64,000 nt of DNA. Origin: Clostridia bacterium (GTDB lineage: Bacteria; Bacillota; Clostridia; Oscillospirales; Acutalibacteraceae). The stretch spans positions 1 through 64,000 of the forward strand of contig JAFQVM010000006.1 of assembly GCA_017407995.1 (NCBI GenBank). The letters are read 5' to 3'. The position numbers and the translations under genes are program-made. Under the pieces are notes generated by a model. The model had not been told where the DNA came from. It made no database searches and was given only the letters and a program-made list of their open reading frames with translations. Positions within the stretch are counted from its first letter, which is position 1, and each line of letters opens with the position of its first letter. Shown in pieces: positions 7,894 through 15,917 of the stretch.

Positions 7894-10800
7894 TTAGAAT
7901 GAAACCTTAATGGTTTTAATCTCAAAGGGCTTGAACTCAAGATTGATTTCATCGCCGTTGACGGGAACTTCTTCCTCGTTTTCTTCGAGCAGGTTGCAGA
8001 TGTATACGCTCTTGGGAGCTTCTGCAAACTTGTATGAACAGGCGGTCTTTTTGTTCCATGTCTCGTAGGCTCTGATAACGATATCGTTGCTGTCCTCAGC
8101 TCTTTTGACGGTCTCGATAATGATGTTATCCTTGTCTGCCGAAACAAACGAATAGCTGCCGTGGTCTGCTGTGCTCTTTGCGCAATAAAGAGGAAGGTTG
8201 AGAGAATAGCCGTGGTTGACAACGTTGGAATTCTCAACTGTTCCTGCGTGCGGATAGAGAGCGTATGTGAAGTAATGCATCTCTCTGTCCTGAGCCCAGT
8301 TGGGATTATTGGCGCAGCGAAGCAAGCTTGTTCTGATGTGACCGTCCTTGATGTCGTGACCGTATTTGCAGTCGTTGAGGACGGAGAGTCCGAAGCCGTT
8401 GTCGCTAAGGTCGACCCACTTGTGACCTGAAACCTCGAACTGTGCGAAATCCCAGAGAGTGTTTCTTGTAGTCGAACGGCGATAGTTACCGAACTGAATG
8501 TCGTATGTTGCGCTTGTGGCGTTGACATCGACAGGGAAGTCAGCTTTAAGAAGAATATTCTTCTCTTTCCAGTCGACCTTGTAGTCGATATCGATGCGGT
8601 CAAGGTCAGCATAGAAGATGAAGTTCTGCTCAATGGTCGAAGCGAGGAACTTACGTGTTACCTTGATTACGGCACGTACGGGACCGTTTTCAACAACTTC
8701 GATACCGCTTACATCGTTTATCTCTGTATACTGCTGGTCAAAGTATGCTTTGATGTCCCACGCCTCATGATTGAAAGGCTGGTCAGTATAAGCGATAAGC
8801 TTATTAAGAACTTCTCCCTCGGGAGCAACTGTTCTGCCGCTCTCCTTGTGGAGCAGAGATGAGATGTTCATGTCTTTGTCGAAAGCTACGCTGAAGAAGC
8901 GGTTTTCGACACGAAGATTTTCAACCTTGATAGGCTCATCGGTGGGCTTAGCACCGTCGGCTATGCGGAAAACCTTGAAGCCCTTTGCGGGAACGTCCTT
9001 TGCAAAGAATGCGAGTTTACCGTCTGCAGTGCGCTGCCATGCGAGCTTACTGCCGTCGGCATCAAGAATGCTGAAAGAGTCTGAAACGGGCATATCGGTG
9101 ATAACAACATCACTTCTCTTAGCACCGTAGGTGTTGAAAACGATAAGTGAGTTTGCGTTGTCGGCGATAGAACCGGCAATCTTTTTGACGGTTTCGCCTG
9201 CAAGTGCACGACCTTCTTCGAGAAGTTTATCATACTGTTCTTTAGAGTCGTCATAGACCTCCTTTATAGAGGAACCGGGAATAATATCGTGGAACTGGTT
9301 GAGAAGTATAATCTTCCAGCCTTCGTTTATCTGCTCTTTCGGATACTCAGCAAGGCCTCTGTGGTCAGCAATGGCGCAGAGAGTTTCTATGTCGTGATAG
9401 AGAAGCTCGCTCTTTCTGTTGTAGCGCTTGTTGCGTGACTGAGAGGTGAGTGTTCCACGGTGGAACTCAAGGTAGAGTTCGCCTGCCCATTTCGGGAGCC
9501 TGCGGCTGCCTATGACATCTTTCTCGAGGTCACGGTAGAAGTCAATGCTGAACTCCTGCTTGATTTTCGGGCATCCGGGAATGCCTTTTTCCATACGGCG
9601 ACCATATTCAAGCATATCACGGGTCGGTCCGCCGCCGCCGTCACCGTGACCGAAGGTGCACAGGTATTCACGGTTGAGGTCTTTCTGTGAATAGCGTTGC
9701 CAGCCACCCATGATTTCGGGCGGAGATAAGTATGCGTTGTATGTAGTCTGCCAGCGGTCACTCTCGTCTGTACAGTCGGTACTCGGTGAGAAGTGAGAGA
9801 GAATCTCAGTGCCGTCGATGCCTTTCCACATGAATGTATCATAGGGAACTTTGTTAAACTCGTTCCATGAGATTTTTGTTGTCATGAAGTAGTCGATTCC
9901 GGCCTTCTTCATAATCTGAGGCAGGGCTGCGCTGTAACCGAAAACGTCGGGCAACCACATGATTTTGTTGTCAACGCCGAATTCATCCTTGAAGAAACGT
10001 TTGCCTATAAGGAACTGACGGACAAGTGACTCACCCGATGTGACGTTTGTATCAGATTCGACCCACATACTGCCTTCAACTTCCCAGCGTCCTGCAGCAA
10101 CCATCTTTTTAATTCCCTCATAGACTTCAGGATAGTCCTGCTTTACGAAGTCATAAAGCTGAGCCTGTGAAGACATGAATTTGTACTCGGGATACTCCTC
10201 CATGAGTTTGAGAACGGTTGCAAAAGAGCGGCCGGCCTTTTCTCTTGTCTGGCGGAGTCTCCAAAGCCAAGCGACGTCTATGTGTGTGTGGCCTATGCAG
10301 CAAGCCATAGCGTCCATTGCTTCCTTTGAGTAAATCTCTTTTTCAAGAAGCTCGATAGCGGCGTTTGCGGAAGCTGCAAATTTATCATAATCGGTTGTGT
10401 TAAAATCGATAAGATTTACTGCGTCTGTCAAAGCCTTAACGATATCTATTCTCGGAATATCGTCTACGGTATAGCGTGAAGCGACCAGAAGAGGTGTTTT
10501 AAGGTCGAAGATAAGGCGTTTTACAAGGTCGTCGATAACGACGAGTCTTGCACGCATACGAACGGGACCTTTGAACTCCCATGCATCGGTATGAGCGTTG
10601 ATGCAGCAGTCGAACTCCTCGCCGCCGTTGGCGCACTCAAGCAGACGGACTTCACGGTGATTGGAGTCGCCGCCCTGAGTAAGCTTTCCGTTAAAGTAGA
10701 AAATAAGCTGCGGGTTAACCTGTCTCCAGGGGCCCTGTGCAGACGGCATGACCTCGTAAAGAACGGGCTTGCCTGCAAAGCGTTCGGGGATTTTGAAGCT

Positions 10801-11046
10801 GTGACGGAACCACGCATAGCACTCGGGGTACCCCCAGTAGTCTTTCTCGCTGTCAAAAGGCTTCCATTCGCCCTCGTCAATCTGTGAAATTTTGTACTGA
10901 CCGTCTCTGAAACTGAAACCGCTGAGTGGCTCACTGTCAGGATAGAGATAATCGGATTCAAGGATTTCAATTATCTTGTAAACTCTTTTGGCTAACATAT
11001 AGCGTTCAGAGTTCTTGTCAGCAAAGCGTACGTCGATATGACCCAT
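7894..11046 (-). CDS. Alpha-mannosidase, glycoside hydrolase family 38
   Basis: This 1050-residue enzyme removes alpha-linked mannose from oligosaccharides. It has an N-terminal ligand-like domain and then the GH38 catalytic domain. The zinc ligands are His255 and Asp257 in GHTHIDVAWLW, and the probable nucleophile is Asp367 in WLPDVFGYS. After these come the mid-domain (FGHGDGGGGPTRDMLE) and C-terminal beta domains. The length is normal for bacterial members. No signal peptide is present, so it acts in the cytoplasm on imported sugars. AGGAG precedes ATG 11046. The sugar symporter gene lies just upstream on the same strand, which suggests import followed by trimming. A short inverted repeat lies in its 5' region. 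Confidence 0.95.
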   Translation of the reverse strand: MGHIDVRFADKNSERYMLAKRVYKIIEILESDYLYPDSEPLSGFSFRDGQYKISQIDEGEWKPFDSEKDYWGYPECYAWFRHSFKIPERFAGKPVLYEVMPSAQGPWRQVNPQLIFYFNGKLTQGGDSNHREVRLLECANGGEEFDCCINAHTDAWEFKGPVRMRARLVVIDDLVKRLIFDLKTPLLVASRYTVDDIPRIDIVKALTDAVNLIDFNTTDYDKFAASANAAIELLEKEIYSKEAMDAMACCIGHTHIDVAWLWRLRQTREKAGRSFATVLKLMEEYPEYKFMSSQAQLYDFVKQDYPEVYEGIKKMVAAGRWEVEGSMWVESDTNVTSGESLVRQFLIGKRFFKDEFGVDNKIMWLPDVFGYSAALPQIMKKAGIDYFMTTKISWNEFNKVPYDTFMWKGIDGTEILSHFSPSTDCTDESDRWQTTYNAYLSPPEIMGGWQRYSQKDLNREYLCTFGHGDGGGGPTRDMLEYGRRMEKGIPGCPKIKQEFSIDFYRDLEKDVIGSRRLPKWAGELYLEFHRGTLTSQSRNKRYNRKSELLYHDIETLCAIADHRGLAEYPKEQINEGWKIILLNQFHDIIPGSSIKEVYDDSKEQYDKLLEEGRALAGETVKKIAGSIADNANSLIVFNTYGAKRSDVVITDMPVSDSFSILDADGSKLAWQRTADGKLAFFAKDVPAKGFKVFRIADGAKPTDEPIKVENLRVENRFFSVAFDKDMNISSLLHKESGRTVAPEGEVLNKLIAYTDQPFNHEAWDIKAYFDQQYTEINDVSGIEVVENGPVRAVIKVTRKFLASTIEQNFIFYADLDRIDIDYKVDWKEKNILLKADFPVDVNATSATYDIQFGNYRRSTTRNTLWDFAQFEVSGHKWVDLSDNGFGLSVLNDCKYGHDIKDGHIRTSLLRCANNPNWAQDREMHYFTYALYPHAGTVENSNVVNHGYSLNLPLYCAKSTADHGSYSFVSADKDNIIIETVKRAEDSNDIVIRAYETWNKKTACSYKFAEAPKSVYICNLLEENEEEVPVNGDEINLEFKPFEIKTIKVSF

Positions 11047-11075
11047 AATTTTCTCCTCTCAATTGTATATTTTTT

Positions 11076-11101
11076 AAGGAGAAACTAAACTTTTTCTCCT
11101 T
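11076..11101 (-). promoter_or_regulatory. Inverted repeat upstream of the mannosidase gene
   Basis: A 9-bp inverted repeat, AAGGAGAAA (11076-11084) and TTTCTCCTT (11093-11101), lies 30 bases before the start codon on the minus strand. It could be an operator for a sugar regulator or an mRNA leader hairpin. It also contains an AGGAG sequence, and no clear -35/-10 pair was seen around it. Confidence 0.35.
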
Positions 11102-11135
11102 ATATTTAACGACTTAATTCTAACATTAACACACT

Positions 11136-11173
11136 AAAAAAAGCAACCCGCCAAACCAAAAAAGTTCGGCGGG
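11136..11173 (-). terminator. Terminator after the symporter gene
   Basis: On the minus strand CCCGCC (right arm 11168-11173) pairs with GGCGGG (left arm 11147-11152). It is followed by TTGCTTTTTTT, and the loop is long. Confidence 0.6.
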
Positions 11174-11193
11174 AAAAGAAAATTTTATAAGTT

Positions 11194-12732
11194 TTATTCA
11201 GCAGCTTCTTCACTGTGTCTCTTTGAGTTGAGTTCTTCAAGTATTCTCTTGTGCTCCTTGTCGGGAAGAGCATATTTCCAAGTGGGGATAACTGAAAGAA
11301 TACAACCTATTGCAGGTGGAATAGAGACGATGAAGAACAGAATCATCATAAACGGCTCATATTCGGGATTGAGTCTGGGTGAGAAGCCTGCGTTTATGTA
11401 TTCGTTAACTTCAGCGACCTTAGCATCAGAGAAGCCGACTGCAGAGTAAGCGATACCGTTGATGACTGTCGCAATACCTGCTGTAATCTTAGCAATAAAG
11501 GTCTGGCCGGAAAAGAACACACCATCGGGACGGATACCTGACTGGTATTCCTCGTAGTCAACAGCATCAGCAATCATAAGAGACTGAAGAACGCTGGTGA
11601 TTCCCATTGCAAAGCCGCAAGCAAAGAAAAGAATGGCACAGATTGCAACATAGAAAGCTGTTGTGAGGTCGTGGTTGGGTGCGGCCATATAAAGCAGGAA
11701 AATAGCGGCATAGGGAACAATACTTATGATGTTTGAGCCGTTATAAAGAGTTTTCTTCTCGAACTTCTTAAGAAGACGTGGTGCAATACCCATTGAAAGG
11801 AACTGGCCGATAAACAGCGCACCGCCGAGAAGAAGAATATAAAGCATTGCTTTCATGGGGTCTTTGTCGGCGTAGTAGTAAGAAACGAGTGACATAGCAG
11901 CAAGAGAAATTGTTGATTTCGGGCTGCCGAGAACGCCTGAGAGAAGAATCTGTCTGAAGGGCTTGTTTTTCCACATGAGAGCAAAATTCTCTTTAAGAGA
12001 GTAACTCTTTTCACTTGAGGATACACGCTCTCTTACAAAGAATCCTGCAGGCTGATAGAGAGCGTAACCTACAACGGCGAAAACAACTGCGGCAATGATG
12101 AAGCCGATTCTCTCGGCTTCTGCGGCAGAACCAACCTTTTTAACAAGTGCATCTCTGAAGCCGAAAGCTACGGAGTTGATTGAAAGAAGAGTGATGCCTG
12201 CGCCGACACTTGCCCAAATTCTCGCAAAAGAGAGAAGCTTGTTTCTGTCGTCAGCACTCTCTGTCATGCGGGCGGTGATGCCCCAAAGCGGAATGTCACC
12301 GACAGTGTATGTCATGCCCCAAAGGACATAAGTGAATGCGGCGTAAGCGACGATAAGCACATTGTGCATATTTGTAGCGCCAAGTGAGGCATCATAGAAG
12401 CCGAAGTTAGTAAAGCACAAAATAGTGATTATCAAAATCGGCAGCGGAACGAAAAGAAGATAAGGTCTGCACTTGCCCCATTTTGAGTGGGTCTTGTCAA
12501 CGATAGTGCCCATCATCGGGTCATTGAAAGCATCCCAGACTCTTGCCAGAGCCATGATGACGCTGACGGTGAAAGCGGGGATAAGAATGGTGAACTGCAG
12601 ATAGTAGGTTAAAGCAGTTCCGATGATGTTATAAAAGATGTTCTGACCCGCAAGGCCTATGTAGTACATAGTTTGCTCTTTTTTAGTGTAGGTCTTAAGA
12701 GTCTTGCCTGACGGGCTTGCTGAGTTAGCCAT
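11194..12732 (-). CDS. GPH-type sugar:cation symporter (MFS, melibiose carrier family)
   Basis: This 512-residue protein has about twelve membrane segments. The signature DAFNDPMMGTIVDKTHSKWG followed by KCRPYLL is characteristic of the glycoside-pentoside-hexuronide symporters, which import sugars with Na+ or H+. I place the start at the ATG at 12732 because GGAGG lies 8 bases upstream; an upstream in-frame ATG at 12795 falls inside the promoter. It precedes the GH38 mannosidase on the same strand, separated by a hairpin. A mannose-containing disaccharide or oligosaccharide is therefore a reasonable but unproven substrate. Confidence 0.9.
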   Translation of the reverse strand: MANSASPSGKTLKTYTKKEQTMYYIGLAGQNIFYNIIGTALTYYLQFTILIPAFTVSVIMALARVWDAFNDPMMGTIVDKTHSKWGKCRPYLLFVPLPILIITILCFTNFGFYDASLGATNMHNVLIVAYAAFTYVLWGMTYTVGDIPLWGITARMTESADDRNKLLSFARIWASVGAGITLLSINSVAFGFRDALVKKVGSAAEAERIGFIIAAVVFAVVGYALYQPAGFFVRERVSSSEKSYSLKENFALMWKNKPFRQILLSGVLGSPKSTISLAAMSLVSYYYADKDPMKAMLYILLLGGALFIGQFLSMGIAPRLLKKFEKKTLYNGSNIISIVPYAAIFLLYMAAPNHDLTTAFYVAICAILFFACGFAMGITSVLQSLMIADAVDYEEYQSGIRPDGVFFSGQTFIAKITAGIATVINGIAYSAVGFSDAKVAEVNEYINAGFSPRLNPEYEPFMMILFFIVSIPPAIGCILSVIPTWKYALPDKEHKRILEELNSKRHSEEAAE

Positions 12733-12766
12733 TGTTTTTCCTCCTTTGATTATAATTATCAATGTT

Positions 12767-12795
12767 ATTATACATTGGTTTTGGAAAGTATACAA
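12767..12795 (-). promoter_or_regulatory. Promoter of the symporter gene
   Basis: On the minus strand TTGTAT (12790-12795) and TATAAT (12767-12772) are separated by 17 bases, 34 bases upstream of the start codon. Confidence 0.65.
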
Positions 12796-12831
12796 GCCTT
12801 TTTATTAAAAGGCAGTATTTTACTAATGAAA

Positions 12832-12854
12832 AGCACGCACTGTTCGTGCGTGCT
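12832..12854 (-). terminator. Terminator after recO
   Basis: A perfect 9-bp stem (12832-12840 with 12846-12854) directly adjoins the recO stop codon. It is followed on the minus strand by TTTTCATT. Confidence 0.7.
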
Positions 12855-12855
12855 G

Positions 12856-13599
12856 TCAGACGTCTTTTACTGTTTTGTAAAACTCAAGAGTTTTAAATCT
12901 TCGCTCCACCTGTGAAAGCAGAAAACGTTCTGAGATTTCCGAAAGGATTTTTAGAGAGCTGTCGGGCATCTTAAAAGAGAAAAGGGAGCGGTCATCGGCG
13001 GTACAGATATGCCGCATGGCATTGATAACTCCAAGTGTTGCGTTTATACCGCTGACAGGTGAACAGCTTTGACAGAAAAAGCCTGCGTGTGTTGTGCTGA
13101 AAACAGGATTTTCGGGGCTTTCATTTGCACATTTAAGACATCCGGAAAGGTCAGGCATATATCCGGCATAAGCGAGCATGCGAAGCTCGCACACGGGCTT
13201 TAAAAAAGATGCAGAACGCTTACCCTCAGATAACATATAAAGAGCATTTAAAAGCAAACGCAAAAACTCACCGGCATCTGTGTTTTCGGGTGCGAATTCG
13301 CCTGCAAGCTCGCAGAAATACTGTGCAAGCGAAAGCTTTTCAATATCGTCCCGAAGTCCGAAAAAAACCTCAACAGCCTTTGCGTCGTCGATTATGTAGC
13401 TGTCACGTCCCCGATAGAGAGTCAGACGTGAGTAGGTCATGGGAGATACAGCGGCACCGGCGGCTCTGCTCTTGAGGCGTTTTGAACCGTTTGCAAATGC
13501 AGAAATAAGGCCGTAATCCTTTGTAAGGATGGTTACGACCGTATCATTTTCACCTATATCTCTTGTTCTGATAATCAGACCCTCTGTCGACGTCTGCAT
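12856..13599 (-). CDS. recO: DNA repair protein RecO
   Basis: This 247-residue protein helps load RecA on SSB-coated single-stranded DNA in the RecFOR pathway. The N-terminal OB-fold is recognisable (EGLIIRTRDIGENDTVVTIL and FANGSKRLKSR). The C-terminal region has the four-cysteine zinc site (CLKC and CQSC). The ribosome site CGGAGGAAAA lies inside the end of the overlapping yqzL gene, so translation is probably coupled. The order era-yqzL-recO is the common Firmicute arrangement. Confidence 0.93.
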   Translation of the reverse strand: MQTSTEGLIIRTRDIGENDTVVTILTKDYGLISAFANGSKRLKSRAAGAAVSPMTYSRLTLYRGRDSYIIDDAKAVEVFFGLRDDIEKLSLAQYFCELAGEFAPENTDAGEFLRLLLNALYMLSEGKRSASFLKPVCELRMLAYAGYMPDLSGCLKCANESPENPVFSTTHAGFFCQSCSPVSGINATLGVINAMRHICTADDRSLFSFKMPDSSLKILSEISERFLLSQVERRFKTLEFYKTVKDV

Positions 13600-13714
13600 T
13601 GAGGTTTTCCTCCGTAGAAACGTGCTGATTTTGCAGCATGGTAAAGGTCAGGTAATCCTCAACCTTACCGCTTGTGCTGAATGTTGTCCATGCCTTGTTT
13701 ATCTTATCTTTCAT
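13550..13714 (-). CDS. yqzL: YqzL family small protein
   Basis: This is a 54-residue open frame found by reading the minus strand between era and recO. It begins MKDKINKAWTTFSTSGKVED and continues YLTFTML, which matches the YqzL family pattern (a short helix with W..F..TG....YL.F..L). Bacillus carries yqzL at exactly this place between era and recO. Its role is unknown. The last 50 bases overlap the start of recO in another frame. No good ribosome site lies directly before ATG 13714. The nearest GGAGG is at 13741-13745, 26 bases away, inside a hairpin of the folded element upstream. Confidence 0.7.
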   Translation of the reverse strand: MKDKINKAWTTFSTSGKVEDYLTFTMLQNQHVSTEENLNADVDRGSDYQNKRYR

Positions 13715-13721
13715 GTATTAA

Positions 13722-13878
13722 AATGCGCCCTTGAGGCGTTCCTCCGAGTGTGAAAGTAATAAGGCAGCGAACACTCAGGATAAATCCTTTTGGTGCCTGT
13801 TGCATATTCCCTGATTCTCTCGAACAGGGAATATGCGTTGCTGCCTTATCAATATTGTCTTCACACCGAGGGCGCATT
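13722..13878 (-). ncRNA. Strongly folded element between era and yqzL (candidate structured RNA or MITE-like repeat)
   Basis: Nested complementary arms cover almost the whole 209-base gap between era and yqzL. The outer arms are 13722-13731 with 13869-13878 (10 bp, perfect). The helix continues as 13745-13754 with 13860-13868, with one bulged base. A small hairpin at 13733-13744 is extruded between these two segments. Further in are 13759-13768 with 13840-13849 (10 bp, perfect), a 12-bp terminal stem 13802-13813 with 13825-13836, and a small AGGA/TCCT hairpin at 13777-13788. A long rod with one asymmetric loop of about 160 nt recalls 6S RNA, but the 5' side of its bubble is very short. The inverted arms extend weakly to TGTA at both ends, so a small mobile repeat is also possible. 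Direction and function are inference. Confidence 0.45.
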
Positions 13879-13923
13879 ATTACAGGAAAATTTTTTGTTT
13901 GATGTTTATTTTTGTGTTTGGTT

Positions 13924-14823
13924 TTATTGGTTGTCCAGACCGAAGTTTCTTATCAATCCTTCACGGTTGCGCCATCCCTCTTTTACCTTTACCCAACAGC
14001 GCAGATTGATTTTGCACATGAAAAATCTTTCCATATCTTCACGTGCTTTTGTGGAAACTTTTTTAAGCATCTCGCCTTTTTTGCCTATGATGATGCCTTT
14101 ATGGCTGTCACGTTCGCAGTATATAGTTGCTTCAATGTCGGTAATCTCACTGTCAGGACGCTCTTTCATCAGCTCGATACAAACAGCAACACCGTGAGGG
14201 ACTTCATCATCGAGCAGATTGAGAAGTTTTTCACGGATTATCTCCGCAGCAAGAACTCTCTCAGGCTGGTCTGTCAAGGTGTCGTCGGGGAAGAAGTGAA
14301 CAGACGGTTGAGCCTGATTTTTAAGCTCGTCGAGAAGTTCGGGAAAGCTCTCTCCTTTTAGTGCTGAGCAGGGGACGATAGCCTCAAAATCATAGAGCTG
14401 TGAAAACTGCGCTATACGCTCTATAAGCAGTTCTTTGCGCTGAACGCTGTCTATCTTGTTTATGGCGAGTATGACAGGCATACGCTCTGATTTGAATTTT
14501 TTAAGAAGTTCCTTTTCTGCATCACGCAGTTCACCTGACGGCTCAACTACGAAAAGGCAGGCATCAACGCCCGATATACTGTCACCGACAGCCTTGACCA
14601 TTTTTTCGCCGAGTTTTGTTCGTGGACGATGAAAGCCTGGAGTATCTGTGAAAACGAGCTGAATATCACCTTCGGTGAGCACGCCCATGATTTTTGTGCG
14701 TGTAGTCTGCGGTTTTGGTGAAACCACGGCAACCTTTTGACCGAGCAGACGGTTTAATATCGATGACTTGCCGACATTCGGACAGCCGACAATTGCTATG
14801 AATGCTGTTTTAGTCTGAGACAT
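13924..14823 (-). CDS. era: GTPase Era
   Basis: This 299-residue protein is an essential GTPase that binds the 3' end of 16S rRNA and assists 30S assembly. G1 is GCPNVGKSS, G3 is DTPGFHRP, G4 is NKID, and the C-terminal KH domain contains GIIIGKKGEMLKK. AAGGAG precedes ATG 14823. It follows dgkA by 10 bases and is probably co-transcribed with phoH-ybeY-dgkA upstream, although a hairpin separates ybeY from dgkA. Confidence 0.97.
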   Translation of the reverse strand: MSQTKTAFIAIVGCPNVGKSSILNRLLGQKVAVVSPKPQTTRTKIMGVLTEGDIQLVFTDTPGFHRPRTKLGEKMVKAVGDSISGVDACLFVVEPSGELRDAEKELLKKFKSERMPVILAINKIDSVQRKELLIERIAQFSQLYDFEAIVPCSALKGESFPELLDELKNQAQPSVHFFPDDTLTDQPERVLAAEIIREKLLNLLDDEVPHGVAVCIELMKERPDSEITDIEATIYCERDSHKGIIIGKKGEMLKKVSTKAREDMERFFMCKINLRCWVKVKEGWRNREGLIRNFGLDNQ

Positions 14824-14833
14824 GAGTTCTCCT

Positions 14834-15337
14834 TTAACCTTGTTTCTTTTTATTTATACCTAACATCTTGTCCGGTCCTGCAAAAATAAATATTGTGCTG
14901 ATAATGATGCTTATCACCAGTGCGACAAACATAAATATGTTTTCTTTGTAGTACTGGAACATAGCTTTGAAAGCAACGGGTTGCCACAGTATGGCTATAC
15001 CCACAGCGACAGCGAATATTGCTCCTATAAGGACGGCGCCGGCAGCGGTGTCCTTAGCCAGTTCTGCAATTTTATTATAGTTTTCGTTATGTTTTTGTTC
15101 GACGAGGTTTACCGCAGATTCGATGGAGGTGTTTATAAGCTCGCCCATCATTACAATGGCGTTTGCAACAAAAAGTATTGCAAACTGTGTTCTGCTGACT
15201 TGAAAAAAGTCGTACAACCCTAAAAAACAGTACATATAGACCATGCACACAAAATGTATTCTCATATTGCGCTCACATCTTATGCAGCTGATAATACCCT
15301 TGCCTGCATAGACAAAGCTTTTCAAAAGAGCCTTCAT
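14834..15337 (-). CDS. dgkA: DgkA-type kinase (undecaprenol/diacylglycerol kinase family)
   Basis: This 167-residue integral membrane protein has the family signature GELINTSIESAVNLVE, followed by AKDTAAGAVLIGA. In Gram-positive bacteria this family mainly phosphorylates undecaprenol to recycle the cell-wall lipid carrier. The family length is normally about 120-130 residues. Here the C-terminus carries one or two extra hydrophobic segments (about residues 115-160) and ends in a basic tail. It sits between ybeY and era, the classic location. Confidence 0.9.
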   Translation of the reverse strand: MKALLKSFVYAGKGIISCIRCERNMRIHFVCMVYMYCFLGLYDFFQVSRTQFAILFVANAIVMMGELINTSIESAVNLVEQKHNENYNKIAELAKDTAAGAVLIGAIFAVAVGIAILWQPVAFKAMFQYYKENIFMFVALVISIIISTIFIFAGPDKMLGINKKKQG

Positions 15338-15359
15338 AATTATATTCCCTCAAAAATAC

Positions 15360-15396
15360 AGGAAGACCGTTGTGCCCAAAAGCACAAAGTCTTCCT
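15360..15396 (-). terminator. Hairpin after ybeY
   Basis: An 8-bp outer stem (15360-15367 with 15389-15396) and an inner TGTGC/GCACA stem are followed on the minus strand by TGTATTTTT. It may attenuate read-through from phoH-ybeY into dgkA-era. Confidence 0.65.
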
Positions 15397-15410
15397 TTGT
15401 TTGATTATGT

Positions 15411-15917
15411 TTATTCGTCGCCCATGTAGTAGCTGCCGTTGCGTGGCAGACCGAGCTGAGTAAGAACAGTCTCCTCTTTCTCACGCATATGCACGCTCTC
15501 GATTCCGCCAGCCTCATGGTCGTAGCCGAGAAGATGAAGCATTGAGTGAACGGTTAAGAATGCTATCTCTCTCTGTAAAGAGTGGCCGAATCTTTCTGCC
15601 TGACTTATGGCATGAGGTATGGAGATAACAATATCTCCCAAAATTTTTGCACCTGTGTCGTTGTTGGTGTCATATACTCCGTTCTCGCCCATCGGGAATG
15701 AGAGCACATCGGTGCTGCTGTCAACGTTGCGGTACTTGAGGTTGAGTGCATGGATTTCGTCGTCGTCAACAAAGCGCACGCTAATCTCAGCGGGGTCCTC
15801 AAATTTTTCGAGTACAAGAACAGCGGTACAGCATCTTCGTACAAGCATACGCACACCGGTAGGTATTTTGACCTCAGCCTGGTCGTTTGTGATAATTACT
15901 TTGATTTTCCCTCTCAT
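15411..15917 (-). CDS. ybeY: Endoribonuclease YbeY
   Basis: This 168-residue zinc-dependent endoribonuclease acts in 16S rRNA 3' maturation and ribosome quality control. The metal site H-x3-H-x5-H is visible as His124, His128 and His134 in HSMLHLLGYDH. The substrate-side motif STDVLSFP is also present. Its ATG overlaps the phoH stop in an ATGA junction, showing translational coupling. Confidence 0.96.
   Translation of the reverse strand: MRGKIKVIITNDQAEVKIPTGVRMLVRRCCTAVLVLEKFEDPAEISVRFVDDDEIHALNLKYRNVDSSTDVLSFPMGENGVYDTNNDTGAKILGDIVISIPHAISQAERFGHSLQREIAFLTVHSMLHLLGYDHEAGGIESVHMREKEETVLTQLGLPRNGSYYMGDE

Noticed and set aside
8161-10887. Several long plus-strand frames opposite the alpha-mannosidase gene
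   Set aside because: They are shadows produced by the codon bias of the GH38 gene, without ribosome sites or protein-like composition.
13529-13753. Plus-strand frame opposite the recO start
   Set aside because: It lies antisense to recO and yqzL and has no ribosome site.
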